DNA of 64,000 nucleotides from Streptococcus chenjunshii (GTDB taxonomy: Bacteria > Bacillota > Bacilli > Lactobacillales > Streptococcaceae): positions 1,984,001 to 2,048,000 of the forward strand of contig NZ_CP031733.1 of the NCBI RefSeq assembly GCF_003086355.1, given 5' to 3'. This document shows positions 35,601 to 44,731 of this stretch, one piece after another (the stretch's first letter is position 1; every line of letters starts with the position of its first letter). The notes under the pieces were generated by a model, which had not been told where the DNA came from, ran no database searches, and saw only the letters and a program-made list of their open reading frames with translations. The position numbers were made by a program, and so were the translations under genes.

Positions 35601-36185
35601 CTAATCATATTGTGTTAAATCATTTTCTTCAATAAGCTGAGTCAATTTCAAGGCATAATCAGGATCTGTACTAAAACCCGCTCCCTGCAAAGACTGTGCT
35701 GGGCCTTTATAGCCTTTTAGTGTTGCCATCTGCACATAGACTCGTTCGCCCCATAGATCACCCGATTTCAGTAAATCAAGATAATCATAAATAGCTTCAT
35801 CCCAAGAACGGTAAATTTTAAAACGCTTACTGCGTGTCTGCCAGACATTATCTTCATAAAGCTCAGTCTTCAAGTCAATAAAATCATCACCGGGCTGGGC
35901 TGCGATGCCAAATAAATTATGGTACTTGACCGCCAGCAGATTTCTCCCATAATCTGAAGCTAAGACGGCTTGTCCGAGAATCACAGAAGGCCTCAGCCCG
36001 TAAGAGGCCGCCGCTTTCTGGACAGTGGGGGCTATTTCTCTAATAAACTCTTCTTTTGTATAGGCAACAGACTGTTTTTCCGTACTGCTGGGGATCCCTG
36101 TCCGGGAAGACAAAGGCAGCCAAAAAACCAAAACAAAAATGAAAACAAAAGCCAGAAAATATGCAAAAGAAAGCCGTCTTCTCAA
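35601..36185 (-). CDS. GH73 glucosaminidase-type autolysin, membrane-anchored
   Basis: 194 residues: an N-terminal membrane segment (FAYFLAFVFIFVLVFWLPL), then a mannosyl-glycoprotein endo-beta-N-acetylglucosaminidase domain with SVILGQAVLASDYGRN, NLFGI and YRSWDEAIYDYLDLL. The usual catalytic Glu context (QAxLESGWG) here reads QAVLASDYG, so the Glu is replaced by Ala/Ser, which could lower or change activity. The start is TTG with AAAGGAG upstream, directly abutting the ldcB-like gene. Confidence 0.8.
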   Translation of the reverse strand: MRRRLSFAYFLAFVFIFVLVFWLPLSSRTGIPSSTEKQSVAYTKEEFIREIAPTVQKAAASYGLRPSVILGQAVLASDYGRNLLAVKYHNLFGIAAQPGDDFIDLKTELYEDNVWQTRSKRFKIYRSWDEAIYDYLDLLKSGDLWGERVYVQMATLKGYKGPAQSLQGAGFSTDPDYALKLTQLIEENDLTQYD

Positions 36186-36929
36186 TTAATCACGCTCCTT
36201 TAACAAGGCAATGTATTCTTCTAAGGTCAGATTATTTTGGGTCATATACTGAGCTGATTCAGTCCCTACATAGCGAAAATGCCAGTCCTCATAATCAACC
36301 CCTGTAAAGCGGGATTTCCCCTCAGGAAAACGCAACACAAAGCCGTAATCAGGTGCAAGAACAGCTACCTGGGCTGCCACATCTGGGTCACTGGCATTCA
36401 GATAGTCCACTGTACTCATATCAATTGCCAAACCCGTTTGATGTTCACTGGCTCCGGCCGGCTGAGAATAAGTTTTAACAAGCTCTTCTGCCTCTTTCTG
36501 AGTCAAACTGGGATCGCTAGAAAGCTCTTGACTGACATATGTATTAAACAATTCTTCTTGATAAGCTACACTGCGATAGCCTGATATCAAATGCTCCCTG
36601 CTGTTAATCGTCTGAGCTGCAGCTAAAAATGCACGGACATTATCTGCAATCCGCGAATCAACAGATACACCATCAACGTCTGTCAAAACAGGATTCATTT
36701 CATCAGTTATATTATTCCGATTAACAAGAACCAACTCCCAGTCATCTGCCGACACATCAGGCAAAGCAGAATCCGTTTGTTCCTCTTCCACAGCACTTGA
36801 CGAAACAGTACTTGAAGCCGAACCACCTGGGTTCTCTCCGCCTTGATAATTAAAGAGATAAACAGCTAAAGCTGCCACGGATAACATGACAAGGAACAAT
36901 ACAGAGGTCAGTAAATTTCGTTTTTTCAT
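36186..36929 (-). CDS. VanY/LdcB-type D,D/L,D-carboxypeptidase
   Basis: 247 residues with an N-terminal membrane anchor, a Ser/Glu-rich linker, and a peptidase M15B domain. Zinc-binding motifs SEHQTGLAIDM and YEDWHFRYVG are present, as is SGYRSVAYQEELF. It trims peptidoglycan stem peptides outside the membrane. It overlaps the phosphatase-like gene by four bases (ATGA), forming a three-gene cell-wall string. Confidence 0.88.
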   Translation of the reverse strand: MKKRNLLTSVLFLVMLSVAALAVYLFNYQGGENPGGSASSTVSSSAVEEEQTDSALPDVSADDWELVLVNRNNITDEMNPVLTDVDGVSVDSRIADNVRAFLAAAQTINSREHLISGYRSVAYQEELFNTYVSQELSSDPSLTQKEAEELVKTYSQPAGASEHQTGLAIDMSTVDYLNASDPDVAAQVAVLAPDYGFVLRFPEGKSRFTGVDYEDWHFRYVGTESAQYMTQNNLTLEEYIALLKERD

Positions 36930-37621
36930 TCGTTTTCTAAAATCTTTCTTCCTGCTTGCCGATAAGACATATCACCGACTGTTTCAAGTGTAAAGCGACC
37001 GTTTTCATAGCTGGCAACTGTTACACAGCCATTATCCAGAGAACGCCGCGGCTGCTTAGCATCTACCAGCCATACAAACGTATTAATGGTCATTCCGTGG
37101 CTCACCACAATGGCATTGCCGCCGCCCTGACCCTCGATTGTCTTGGCAATCGCTTCAAATCCATCGTAAATCCGCTTGCGTAAAACAGGCCAAGGTTCTG
37201 CCCAATTAGCTGTATCAACCTCAACAAGACTTTCTGCCAGCTCCGGATAAGGAACATCCTTCATATCACGGCCATTCTCAAAAGCCTTCGTTCTTGGCAG
37301 CACACCGTAAAAAAGCTCTCCGTCGTAACCGCCGTCCAAACTGCCAAAGCACCACTCCCGTATCCGTTTATCACGGCTGTATGGGATTCCTTCCTGCCGG
37401 CATTCTTTTAGTATAATTTCCATCGTCTGCATGGTTCGTCCGGAATCGCTTGAGAAGGCAGCGTCAAATACAAGTCCGGCTTCTTTCAGACCTAAGCCAA
37501 GTTCACGAATTCCCTGCTCTCCCTGTGCAGTCAGGGGTGTATCGCTCCAGCCCTGAGCCCGCCCGATTGTATTAAACATTGTTTTCCCATGGCGTGCAAT
37601 ATAGAGTGTCACTTTCTTCAT
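36926..37621 (-). CDS. Histidine phosphatase family protein
   Basis: 231 residues. IARHGKTMFNTIGRAQGWSD holds the catalytic RHG at the N-terminus; SSDSGRTMQTMEII and VVSHGMTINTFVW supply the remaining Arg and His. This is the phosphoglycerate-mutase-like branch; substrates are hard to predict. The ATG at 37621 has GGAGGG upstream and replaces a 19-codon extension. Confidence 0.88.
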   Translation of the reverse strand: MKKVTLYIARHGKTMFNTIGRAQGWSDTPLTAQGEQGIRELGLGLKEAGLVFDAAFSSDSGRTMQTMEIILKECRQEGIPYSRDKRIREWCFGSLDGGYDGELFYGVLPRTKAFENGRDMKDVPYPELAESLVEVDTANWAEPWPVLRKRIYDGFEAIAKTIEGQGGGNAIVVSHGMTINTFVWLVDAKQPRRSLDNGCVTVASYENGRFTLETVGDMSYRQAGRKILENE

Positions 37622-37699
37622 ACTTTTCCCTCCGCTAACTCTGTTTTTCATTATAACATGAAATGAAAACACTTGCAAAAATCAGCAAGTGCATATCTT

Positions 37700-39037
37700 T
37701 TAATTTTTAAAGCTATGAATAGGGGCTGGGATTTGGCCGCCGCGCCCAATAAAATCGGCAGCAGAAGACTGATTTACTCCCATAACCGGGGCTGATCCTA
37801 AAAGACCGCCAAATTCTAACAAATCCCCTTCTTTTCCTTTAGGAATGATACGTACAGCTGTCGTTTTTTGATTGATTACCCCGATGGCAGCTTCATCTGC
37901 TATCATAGCAGCAATGGTCTCATGCGGAGTATCTCCCGGAATAGCAATCATATCTAAGCCAACAGAGCAAATAGCTGTCATAGCCTCTAATTTCTCTAAA
38001 TTCAGAGAACCGTTTTTTACCGCTGCAATCATGCCTTCATCTTCGGAAACCGGGATAAAAGCTCCTGACAGACCGCCAACCTGATTGCAGGCCATAACAC
38101 CGCCTTTTTTCACCTGATCATTCAGCAGAGCCAGCGCCGCTGTTGTCCCATGAGTTCCGACCGCTTCCAGCCCCATTTCTTCTAAAACACGCGCAACCGA
38201 ATCCCCAACGGCAGGAGTCGGTGCCAGTGATAAGTCAACAATACCGAATTTCACCCCAAGGCGTTCTGAAGCCATTTGACCGACAAGCTGACCGATACGC
38301 GTAATTTTAAATGCTGTTTTTTTCACCGTTTCAGCTAAGACATCAAAACTCTCCCCCCGTACTTTTTCTAAGGCACGTTTAACCACTCCGGGGCCCGAGA
38401 CTCCGACATTGATAACAACATCTGCTTCGCCTACACCGTGAAAAGCACCCGCCATGAAAGGGTTATCCTCAACTGCATTAGCAAAAACAACCAGTCTGGC
38501 TGCTCCTAAATCCGATAAATGGGCGGTCTCTTTAATCACACGGCCCATATCAGCTGCAGCGGTCATATTGATGCCTGATTTGGTTGAAGCTATATTGACG
38601 GAAGCACATACTTTACTGGTTTCTGCAAGAGCAGGGGCAATCGAACGAATTAAAATCTCATCGCCTTTTTGGTAGCCCTTTTGTACCAAAGCGGAGAAAC
38701 CGCCGATAAAATCTACCCCAATCTCATGTGCTGCTTTATCAAGAGCTTTAGCCAGCGGGACATAATCTGTCGCAGAAGTTGCTGCACCGATTAAAGCGAT
38801 GGGAGTTACAGATACCCGTTTATTTACAATAGGAATACCTAATTCAGCAGCAATTTCGTCGCCGACGGCCACGAGATCCGCAGCTTTTGTAACAATTTTT
38901 TCATAAATTTTATCGGCCGCACATTCTATATCCGGATCAATACAGTCCAGCAAGGAAATTCCCATTGTAATTGTCCGAATATCAAAATTCTGCTCTTCAA
39001 TCATCTCAATGGTTTCAGTAACCTGCTTAATATTCAT
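37700..39037 (-). CDS. PFL-family (DUF711/UPF0210) protein
   Basis: 445 residues. [40 protein letters not shown] and [19 protein letters not shown] fit the conserved UPF0210 family, whose biochemical role I do not know. It lies 15 bases after an ACT-domain gene, a pairing conserved in Firmicutes that suggests amino-acid-linked regulation of an enzyme-like protein. Confidence 0.9.
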   Translation of the reverse strand: MNIKQVTETIEMIEEQNFDIRTITMGISLLDCIDPDIECAADKIYEKIVTKAADLVAVGDEIAAELGIPIVNKRVSVTPIALIGAATSATDYVPLAKALDKAAHEIGVDFIGGFSALVQKGYQKGDEILIRSIAPALAETSKVCASVNIASTKSGINMTAAADMGRVIKETAHLSDLGAARLVVFANAVEDNPFMAGAFHGVGEADVVINVGVSGPGVVKRALEKVRGESFDVLAETVKKTAFKITRIGQLVGQMASERLGVKFGIVDLSLAPTPAVGDSVARVLEEMGLEAVGTHGTTAALALLNDQVKKGGVMACNQVGGLSGAFIPVSEDEGMIAAVKNGSLNLEKLEAMTAICSVGLDMIAIPGDTPHETIAAMIADEAAIGVINQKTTAVRIIPKGKEGDLLEFGGLLGSAPVMGVNQSSAADFIGRGGQIPAPIHSFKN

Positions 39038-39052
39038 TCTTCTACTCCTAGC

Positions 39053-39319
39053 TTATAAATTATGCATTGCATCAAAGATAGCAGAACTTTGGATATTGAT
39101 TTTCACGTTCAAATCATGTCCGAGTGCTTCCAATTCAGAGCGCAGCCAAGTAAAATCTTTTTTCTCCGATGCTGAAACGAGCATCATCATTGTAAAATAG
39201 TCATCCAGAACCGTTTGCGTAATATCGTCAATATTTAGACCCAGTTCTGCAATTTTTGCTGATACTCCTGCTACAATGCCTGTTTTATCTTTTCCGATCA
39301 CTGTAATAATCGCCTTCAT
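39053..39319 (-). CDS. ACT domain protein (UPF0237)
   Basis: 88 residues, a single ACT domain beginning KAIITVIGKDKTGIVAGVSA, a fold that binds amino acids or similar small ligands; relatives include GcvR-like regulators. First gene of a two-gene operon with the UPF0210 gene. Confidence 0.9.
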   Translation of the reverse strand: MKAIITVIGKDKTGIVAGVSAKIAELGLNIDDITQTVLDDYFTMMMLVSASEKKDFTWLRSELEALGHDLNVKINIQSSAIFDAMHNL

Positions 39320-39464
39320 AGGTAAACCTCCGCTTATATTGTTCTCATTTTACCATATTTTCATAGCCAGTTCTATTTTCTCAATAATCCCTGACAAGCT
39401 CTCTGTTTGATTTTAGAATGGCAGCAGCTTCATCACATAACGAGGATAAGGCTGCTAAACCTGC

Positions 39465-39701
39465 CTATCTCTCACCAGTAAAGAAAGAAGCAACCGCAAT
39501 AACAATAACAGCCCCTAAAATCGAAGGTACGAGATACATACCGGCTAAAGACGGCCCCCAAGCGCCGAACAAACTCTGCCCGACAAAAGAACCCAACAAA
39601 CCAGCAGCAATACTAGCCAAACAGCCCATAGAACTGCCTTTATTAGTGATAGCTCCTGCAAGCATTCCGATAAACGCACCGATAAGTAAAGACCAAATCA
39701 T
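39465..39701 (-). CDS. GlsB/YeaQ/YmgE-family membrane protein
   Basis: 78 residues with three hydrophobic, Gly-rich segments; GAFIGMLAGAITNKGSSMG and AAGLLGSFVGQSLFG match the transglycosylase-associated family. Members are often stress-induced; no enzymatic activity can be inferred. AAGGAGGG lies upstream of the ATG. Confidence 0.85.
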   Translation of the reverse strand: MIWSLLIGAFIGMLAGAITNKGSSMGCLASIAAGLLGSFVGQSLFGAWGPSLAGMYLVPSILGAVIVIAVASFFTGER

Positions 39702-39797
39702 ACTTTCCCTCCTTGTCCTTTATTATAGCATAAAGCCAAATCTCTATAAAAACTTTATGAGACATCTTGAATTTCTGTCAAAAAATGGTAAACTATA

Positions 39798-39815
39798 GTT
39801 AGCTTATAAACTAAC
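39798..39815 (+). promoter_or_regulatory. Candidate autoregulatory operator of the S24 repressor
   Basis: GTTAG-CTTATAAA-CTAAC, an inverted repeat ending 14 bases before the start codon and next to the Shine-Dalgarno, where a repressor would block its own expression. Confidence 0.5.
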
Positions 39816-39829
39816 AAAGGAGGTGCTTT

Positions 39830-40519
39830 ATGTTTTCAGCCAAAAAATTAAAAGAAAGACGGCAGCAGTTAAAGCTGACACAGGCCTTCTTAGCAAGAGA
39901 GCTAAATATTTCCAGACCGTCCTACTGCAATTGGGAAAACGGCAAAACCAAACCTAATCAAAAAAATCTAAAAAAATTAGCAGAATTGCTGCAAGTCACA
40001 CCAAATTATTTTTTATCTGAACATGACATTGTAACAGTTTATACACAATTAAACCAAAATAACAAGGACAAGGTAATGGACTTTTCACAGGATTTACTCA
40101 CAAGACAAGGCAAAATAGCCGAACCCGAGTTTGGCCCTAAACGCTATCCCTACAAAGTATTTGAGAAATTATCAGCCGGAACGGGGTTTGCGTATTTCGG
40201 GGACGGTAATTTTGATACCGTTTTTTACGATGAAGAGATTGATCACGATTTTGCTTCATGGGTTTTCGGTGATTCTATGGAACCAACCTTTTTAAATGGT
40301 GAGGTTGCTCTTATAAAGCAAACCGGCTTTGATTATGACGGTGCGATTTATGCGGTCGAATGGGATGGACAGACTTACATCAAAAAAGTGTACCGCGAAG
40401 AAGACGGGCTGCGTTTGGTCTCTATTAATAAACGCTATGCAGACAAATTCGCCCCTTACGATGAAAATCCGCGAATTATCGGCTTAATCGTAGGTAATTT
40501 TATGCCGCTTGAAAGTTAG
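39830..40519 (+). CDS. HdiR-like XRE/S24 self-cleaving repressor
   Basis: 229 residues: an N-terminal XRE helix-turn-helix (LKLTQAFLARELNISRPSYCNWENG) and a C-terminal LexA/CI-type S24 domain. The likely cleavage site is A116-G117 in KLSAGTG, the nucleophile S149 in FGDSMEPT and the general base K185 or K186 in YIKKVYRE. Such proteins (HdiR of Lactococcus) respond to DNA damage and are processed by RecA-stimulated self-cleavage and Clp. No prophage genes or error-prone polymerase are adjacent, so it looks like a chromosomal stress regulator. Confidence 0.88.
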   Translation: MFSAKKLKERRQQLKLTQAFLARELNISRPSYCNWENGKTKPNQKNLKKLAELLQVTPNYFLSEHDIVTVYTQLNQNNKDKVMDFSQDLLTRQGKIAEPEFGPKRYPYKVFEKLSAGTGFAYFGDGNFDTVFYDEEIDHDFASWVFGDSMEPTFLNGEVALIKQTGFDYDGAIYAVEWDGQTYIKKVYREEDGLRLVSINKRYADKFAPYDENPRIIGLIVGNFMPLES

Positions 40520-40734
40520 AAGAATGGTTTCTACACCGTGTTGCTATATGGACAGCCGCAGCATTTCGCCGTTTTAATTATTAAAAGGCCGTTCAGCCCT
40601 CACTTAGTTTTGATTTTTAACAGCTTTCTTTTCCCTGCTGCTAAGCGTCCGGAAATGTTCTTTGGTCAATGCACTACTGTCTATGATAAGCACATCTGGT
40701 GTCGAAAGCAAGATCATTGAGCTCAGTCAGGAAG

Positions 40735-40916
40735 GGAGTGGGACAAAAATCGGTAAATCGTCATTTTATGATAATTTCGATTTTGCCGCCCCGCCTCTGC
40801 ACAGTTGATTAGAGAGATCGCTATCCCTTGAGCGACAAGGGATAAGAACTTCCCATCAATCACCGCGCCAAACTCATCTCTTTAAAAAAATGAGGCAGAT
40901 TATCCCTGCCTCGTTT
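40735..40916 (+). repeat. GGGACAAAAATCGG repeat with terminator
   Basis: GGGACAAAAATCGGTAAAT at the left and TTTCGATTTTGCCGCCCCGC match 27309-27437; the middle carries about 55 extra bases with a TATCCCTTG/CAAGGGATA hairpin. It ends in GAGGCAG/CTGCCTC (40892-40912) plus a T-tract, a terminator for the repressor gene. The stretches 40520-40734 and 40917-41098 show no gene. Confidence 0.7.
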
Positions 40917-41098
40917 TCTTTACTTTATTACGATTAATAGGCAGATGGCGGCACGCTGAATGACTCTTAAGCTGCCTGCAGGCGGCATGAAGCCTTTAGT
41001 CTGCACTGCTTCCAATGCAGATATCTCTGCTGGAGGTTCTCAATGTCTGCGCGACAGCTGCATTTCACCGCAGCTTTTATCCGTTTAGAATGTCAATT

Positions 41099-41581
41099 TT
41101 ATTTAAAATCTTTGAATAAGGGACGGAGTTTTTTTATCATTTTTTGCCTCCCGGCAAAACGTTCTCCGCGTAAGAGTTTTTGAAACATTTCACGCTCTTC
41201 TTTCCCATCTAAGTTATTCTCCGCTTCCTGAATGACTTCTTTATAAGCAACGTAATCATCTAATGCTAAACTTTTATCGCTCACACAATGCCCTATTTCG
41301 CTAATCTCCTCATAAGCCATTTTATTAAATTTCCGTTTATAACTTTCCTGCTGGCGAATAACATCTTTTAAATAGTTAGAAAATTTGGTTTTAAAATAGA
41401 CATACAATTTCAGTTCATCATAGTATAGGTCCGGGTGTTCATACAAAAGACTGAACAGGACGATATCTCCTTCCTGCAGCCAGTCATTATAATCCCACAA
41501 ATGGATGTGATAACTGCGTTTTAACTTTAAAATAATCGGCCTAACTTTTTTACATAAACTGTCAAATTCATCTTCCCGCAT
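41099..41581 (-). CDS. comX: Competence sigma factor ComX/SigX
   Basis: 160 residues, matching streptococcal SigX. YFKTKFSNYLKDVIRQQESYKRKFNKM covers the conserved region 2-like segment; EISEIGHCVS follows and GRQKMIKKLRPLF lies at the C-terminus. It directs RNA polymerase to late competence genes (CIN-box promoters). A near-consensus ComR box sits at its promoter, so control by the ComRS peptide system is expected; comR and comS themselves are not in the window. Confidence 0.93.
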   Translation of the reverse strand: MREDEFDSLCKKVRPIILKLKRSYHIHLWDYNDWLQEGDIVLFSLLYEHPDLYYDELKLYVYFKTKFSNYLKDVIRQQESYKRKFNKMAYEEISEIGHCVSDKSLALDDYVAYKEVIQEAENNLDGKEEREMFQKLLRGERFAGRQKMIKKLRPLFKDFK

Positions 41582-41612
41582 ACAGAATCACTCCTTTAAC
41601 TAAGATAAGCAT

Positions 41613-41659
41613 AGTATAAATAATTGCAAACAAAAAGAACATGACATTTTTGTCATATT
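41613..41659 (-). promoter_or_regulatory. comX promoter with ComR box
   Basis: On the plus strand at 41638-41659: AACA-T-GACA, four bases, TGTC-A-TATT, matching the ECom/ComR box AACAnGACA-N4-TGTCnTGTT except at one position of the outer arm. The -10 TATACT (41618-41613) follows after 19 T-rich bases with no -35, as expected for an activator-dependent promoter. No gene is seen from 41660 to 41945. Confidence 0.85.
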
Positions 41660-41945
41660 CTCAGAATATAGCCGAAGCAGCAGTAAAGTATATTTTTGAT
41701 ACAGCAGTATTCCTGCCAGTTCTTACTTGTTCCTTAGTAAAAACTGGTTAAGAGGAATAAACATCCAGACTTTCTTGGCTCACTAAAAAACAGAGAGACA
41801 AAACCAGTAACTCTCATAGGTTTTTAATAATCTGGTCAGCTGTAATGATTTCAGTTCAGACTTGAAAAGCAGAGAGTGGAGAGAAAGCAATTTTTCGGAA
41901 AATCGCAATCTTTGTCCTGTTATCTCTTTTTATTATTTCCATAAA

Positions 41946-42989
41946 TCAACCTATTAGAAATTTTTGTTCGGGCGTTTTTGAAAGGTATTCTCTTTTTTGT
42001 GGTGCTGACCATATTGCATCGAAATCAATGTCATCAGCAAATCGTGAGTTGAAATCAACAAATAATTTTTCTTTTTTTGTATCCCAACCACGCGCAATAT
42101 CGTGAAAATAAGTATTGTGTTTAAAAGCTGGAATTTCATACAGGTCACGAGCATAGCCCCAAATATTGGTGTATTCGGAAATTCGCTTCTTAATTGGACC
42201 TAAATTTCGATAGTAATGTGTATCAAAACGTGCTAAAGTGACAAAAAAGCGCACATCGCTGTCTGTAACATAATCACCAAACAAAAATCTATTATTCTCC
42301 AATCGTTTTTCAAGCACATCTAAAGTTGTGAAGAAATCATCGAATGCCTCTTCATAAGCAACCAAAGACTGGGCAAACATCATTCGATAAACGCCATTGT
42401 TAACAAATGGAAAAAGGATATTATCGTTCAAATTATCAATATCATTACGCAGCTCTTCTGGGTAAAGATCAGGTGCATTATCCTTTTGGAACGGTTTAAA
42501 ATTAACTTCCAGATAATTGGTCAATCGGTGATAGTCATTATTGGCAACTGTATAAGTTTCTAAATCTACAAGGGCTGGTACGGTTGTCCGACCAGTATAG
42601 TCTGGATCGGCACGATAATAAAATTCAGACAAGAATTCGGCCCCTGTTGTTGGATCAACTTGGTTTTCATAAGCAGCAAAATCCCATCCATATCGGCGTT
42701 TTTCCGGGTCTTTGTAATCGTGTCCGACAATTGTAACAGAAATGGCATCTTCTAAACCTAATAATTCTCGAACAATAGAAGCACGATTCGACCAGTGGCA
42801 TCCTTTTGCCCAATATAAATGATAGCGTCCTTTTTCTGCCTTCAATTCGCCCTTACCGTCTCCAAATGGTCTTGTAAAATGGTTTGGTTGACGTTGAAAA
42901 GCACCGCGTTCATCAATTTCCGTTTTCGTTTCAACAGGGCGGGGTTTTATTTCTACTGGTTTGATATTAGGATTTGTATAGTTTGGCAT
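41946..42989 (-). CDS. GST-Xi-like protein with CHWS site (paralogue 1)
   Basis: 347 residues resembling Xi-class glutathione transferases (glutathionyl-hydroquinone reductases, Ecm4/YqjG). The thioredoxin-fold site reads C64-H-W-S instead of CPWA. VPALVDLETYTVANND and ADPDY lead to the helical domain with NDNILFPFVNNGVYRMMFAQS and ARFDTHYYRN. The enzyme class splits glutathionyl-quinones through a cysteine mixed disulfide. GAGGAG lies upstream. An IS110 remnant separates it from the rest of the island. Activity is inferred. Confidence 0.8.
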   Translation of the reverse strand: MPNYTNPNIKPVEIKPRPVETKTEIDERGAFQRQPNHFTRPFGDGKGELKAEKGRYHLYWAKGCHWSNRASIVRELLGLEDAISVTIVGHDYKDPEKRRYGWDFAAYENQVDPTTGAEFLSEFYYRADPDYTGRTTVPALVDLETYTVANNDYHRLTNYLEVNFKPFQKDNAPDLYPEELRNDIDNLNDNILFPFVNNGVYRMMFAQSLVAYEEAFDDFFTTLDVLEKRLENNRFLFGDYVTDSDVRFFVTLARFDTHYYRNLGPIKKRISEYTNIWGYARDLYEIPAFKHNTYFHDIARGWDTKKEKLFVDFNSRFADDIDFDAIWSAPQKREYLSKTPEQKFLIG

Positions 42990-43039
42990 AATATTTCTCC
43001 TCGTAAAATAAGTTTATGGGGATGTTTCAATCCCAAGTG

Positions 43040-44715
43040 TTGACAATTTTTATAACTTGACTATTGCAAGGTTTTCCAGAACAATAGAGTCATGGAATGG
43101 ACTCATGGTTGTTTCTTTTTCTCCTTGTTGCTTAGACTTCAATGGAAAGTCTGTTACCCAAGCCTTGTCCCTACTTCCAACACACTAGCTGTTTCCACTA
43201 GGCTCACTTCTGTATCTAGTAGGCTACAGGCGGCAGGTGAGCCAGTGCTCAGAATTCTCTTAGGCGAGGCTGTTGGGTCAAGGTGTTTCTGGGGAACCTT
43301 ACAGTCGTCAAGAAAACGTCCAAATCCAATTGAAAGGAGACCTTCCACACGAAATGTTTTGTCGGTTTAGACGTTAGCTCTACAAAACGTGATACCTGTA
43401 TCATGCTCAGTGATACCTCAACGCCATTTACTGCTTCTCTGACTAACGACCTAGTTGGTGCTTCTGAAATCAAGAAACAGGTTCTTGAGCTCAATGAAAC
43501 CCATGCCTTTGAACGCATCGTCATTGCATGGAAGCTACTAGTCTCTACAGTTTTCATCCTGCCATGTTCTTCCACGAAGATAGCGACTTAAATGCTTTAA
43601 ACGTTGAAGTCATGGTGGAACAACCCAATAAGATGAAGAAATATCGGGAAGCCTTTGAAGAAAGTAAAAATGATACCATTGATGCCTTCTACATTGCCGA
43701 TTATTTCCGAGCTGAGCGCTTCTCACCAGCTTTTCTCAAAGAGGAGAAATATGTGGCGCTCCAACATCTAACCAGAACGAGGCTCCAACTTATTGAACAG
43801 CTAACAAGAACCAAACAGCACTTTATTGAAAACATTTATTATAAGTGCAATACCTTGTCTACTGAAATCAAGAATGAGAACCTGACAACCAATCTCTGGT
43901 CTAGCACTATCATCTCCCTGATGACCGAAGATTACACCCTAGACAATTAGCCACTGTTCCTCTCAAAGACCTAGCGGACTTTATCCAGAAGCTAGGGAGA
44001 AGTCGCTTCAAGGCGCCTGAAAAGTTAGCTAAAGCTATTCAAGCAGCTATCAATTTCTTATCGTCTCTCTAAAATCCAACAAGATTCTGTCAATGTCGTT
44101 CTTGGTTTACTCGCTCGAGAAATCAGAAATCTTGAACAAATGATCAAGGAGATGGATAAAGCTATTGAAGAGATGGTCGAAGTCATTCCTGAATATCAGT
44201 GTTTAACGTCAGTACCTGGTCTTGGTAAGGTGTACGCTGCTGGCATTATCGCTGAAATTGGACAGATTGAGCGCTTTAAAGACCACCCTCAAGTCGCTAA
44301 ATATGCGGGATTGAATTGGAAACAGAATCAATCTGGAAACGCTAACTCTCAACATACGGACCTTGTTAAAAGAGGCAATCGTTATCTCCGTTATGACTTA
44401 GTTGAAGCCGCCAACTCGGTGAGACGACAGGATAGCGAATATCAAGCCTTTTACAAGAAGAAGTATCAAGAAGTACCTAAACATCAACACAAAAGAGCCA
44501 TCGTCTTAACCGCTAGAAAATTTGTGCGTCTGGTGGATGTGCTACTACGCAACCACCAACTCTATACGCCACCAAGGAGGCCTATGGAAGATCAGTGATT
44601 ATCGGCACAAGTCCTTGGTTAAGCTAGTGAAAAAAGCGATTTTCACTAGGTGTTTTTTGTGCATCCTGTTTTCTAGAAAATCAACTAAACCTTATTCAAC
44701 TTTAGCTTGACTTTT
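43040..44715 (+). mobile_element. IS110-family insertion sequence remnant
   Basis: Approximate limits only; I could not define the ends or a target duplication. It lies between two paralogous GST genes and holds a broken transposase at 43355-44598. The first ~300 bases are non-coding and GC-richer than the flanks. Confidence 0.65.
43355..44598 (+). pseudogene. IS110-family transposase, frameshifted
   Basis: FVGLDVSSTKRDTCIMLSD is the N-terminal DEDD-type start of IS110 transposases but no ATG precedes it. The frame shifts near 43530, giving MEATSLYSFHPAMFFHEDS and DTIDAFYIADYFRAERF, and breaks again near 43930; the C-terminal part (44140-44598) has SVPGLGKVYAAGIIAEIGQ and KYAGLNWKQNQSG, the serine-containing IS110 domain. 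At least two frameshifts and one stop make it inactive. Confidence 0.85.
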
Positions 44716-44731
44716 TACCACTAGACTTTAA

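Noticed and set aside
39798..40519. Prophage remnant suggested by the CI/LexA-like repressor
   Set aside because: No integrase, attachment repeat or phage structural gene nearby.
43154..43575. Minus-strand ORFs across the IS110 left end
   Set aside because: They are antisense to the transposase and its non-coding leader, with no family motif.
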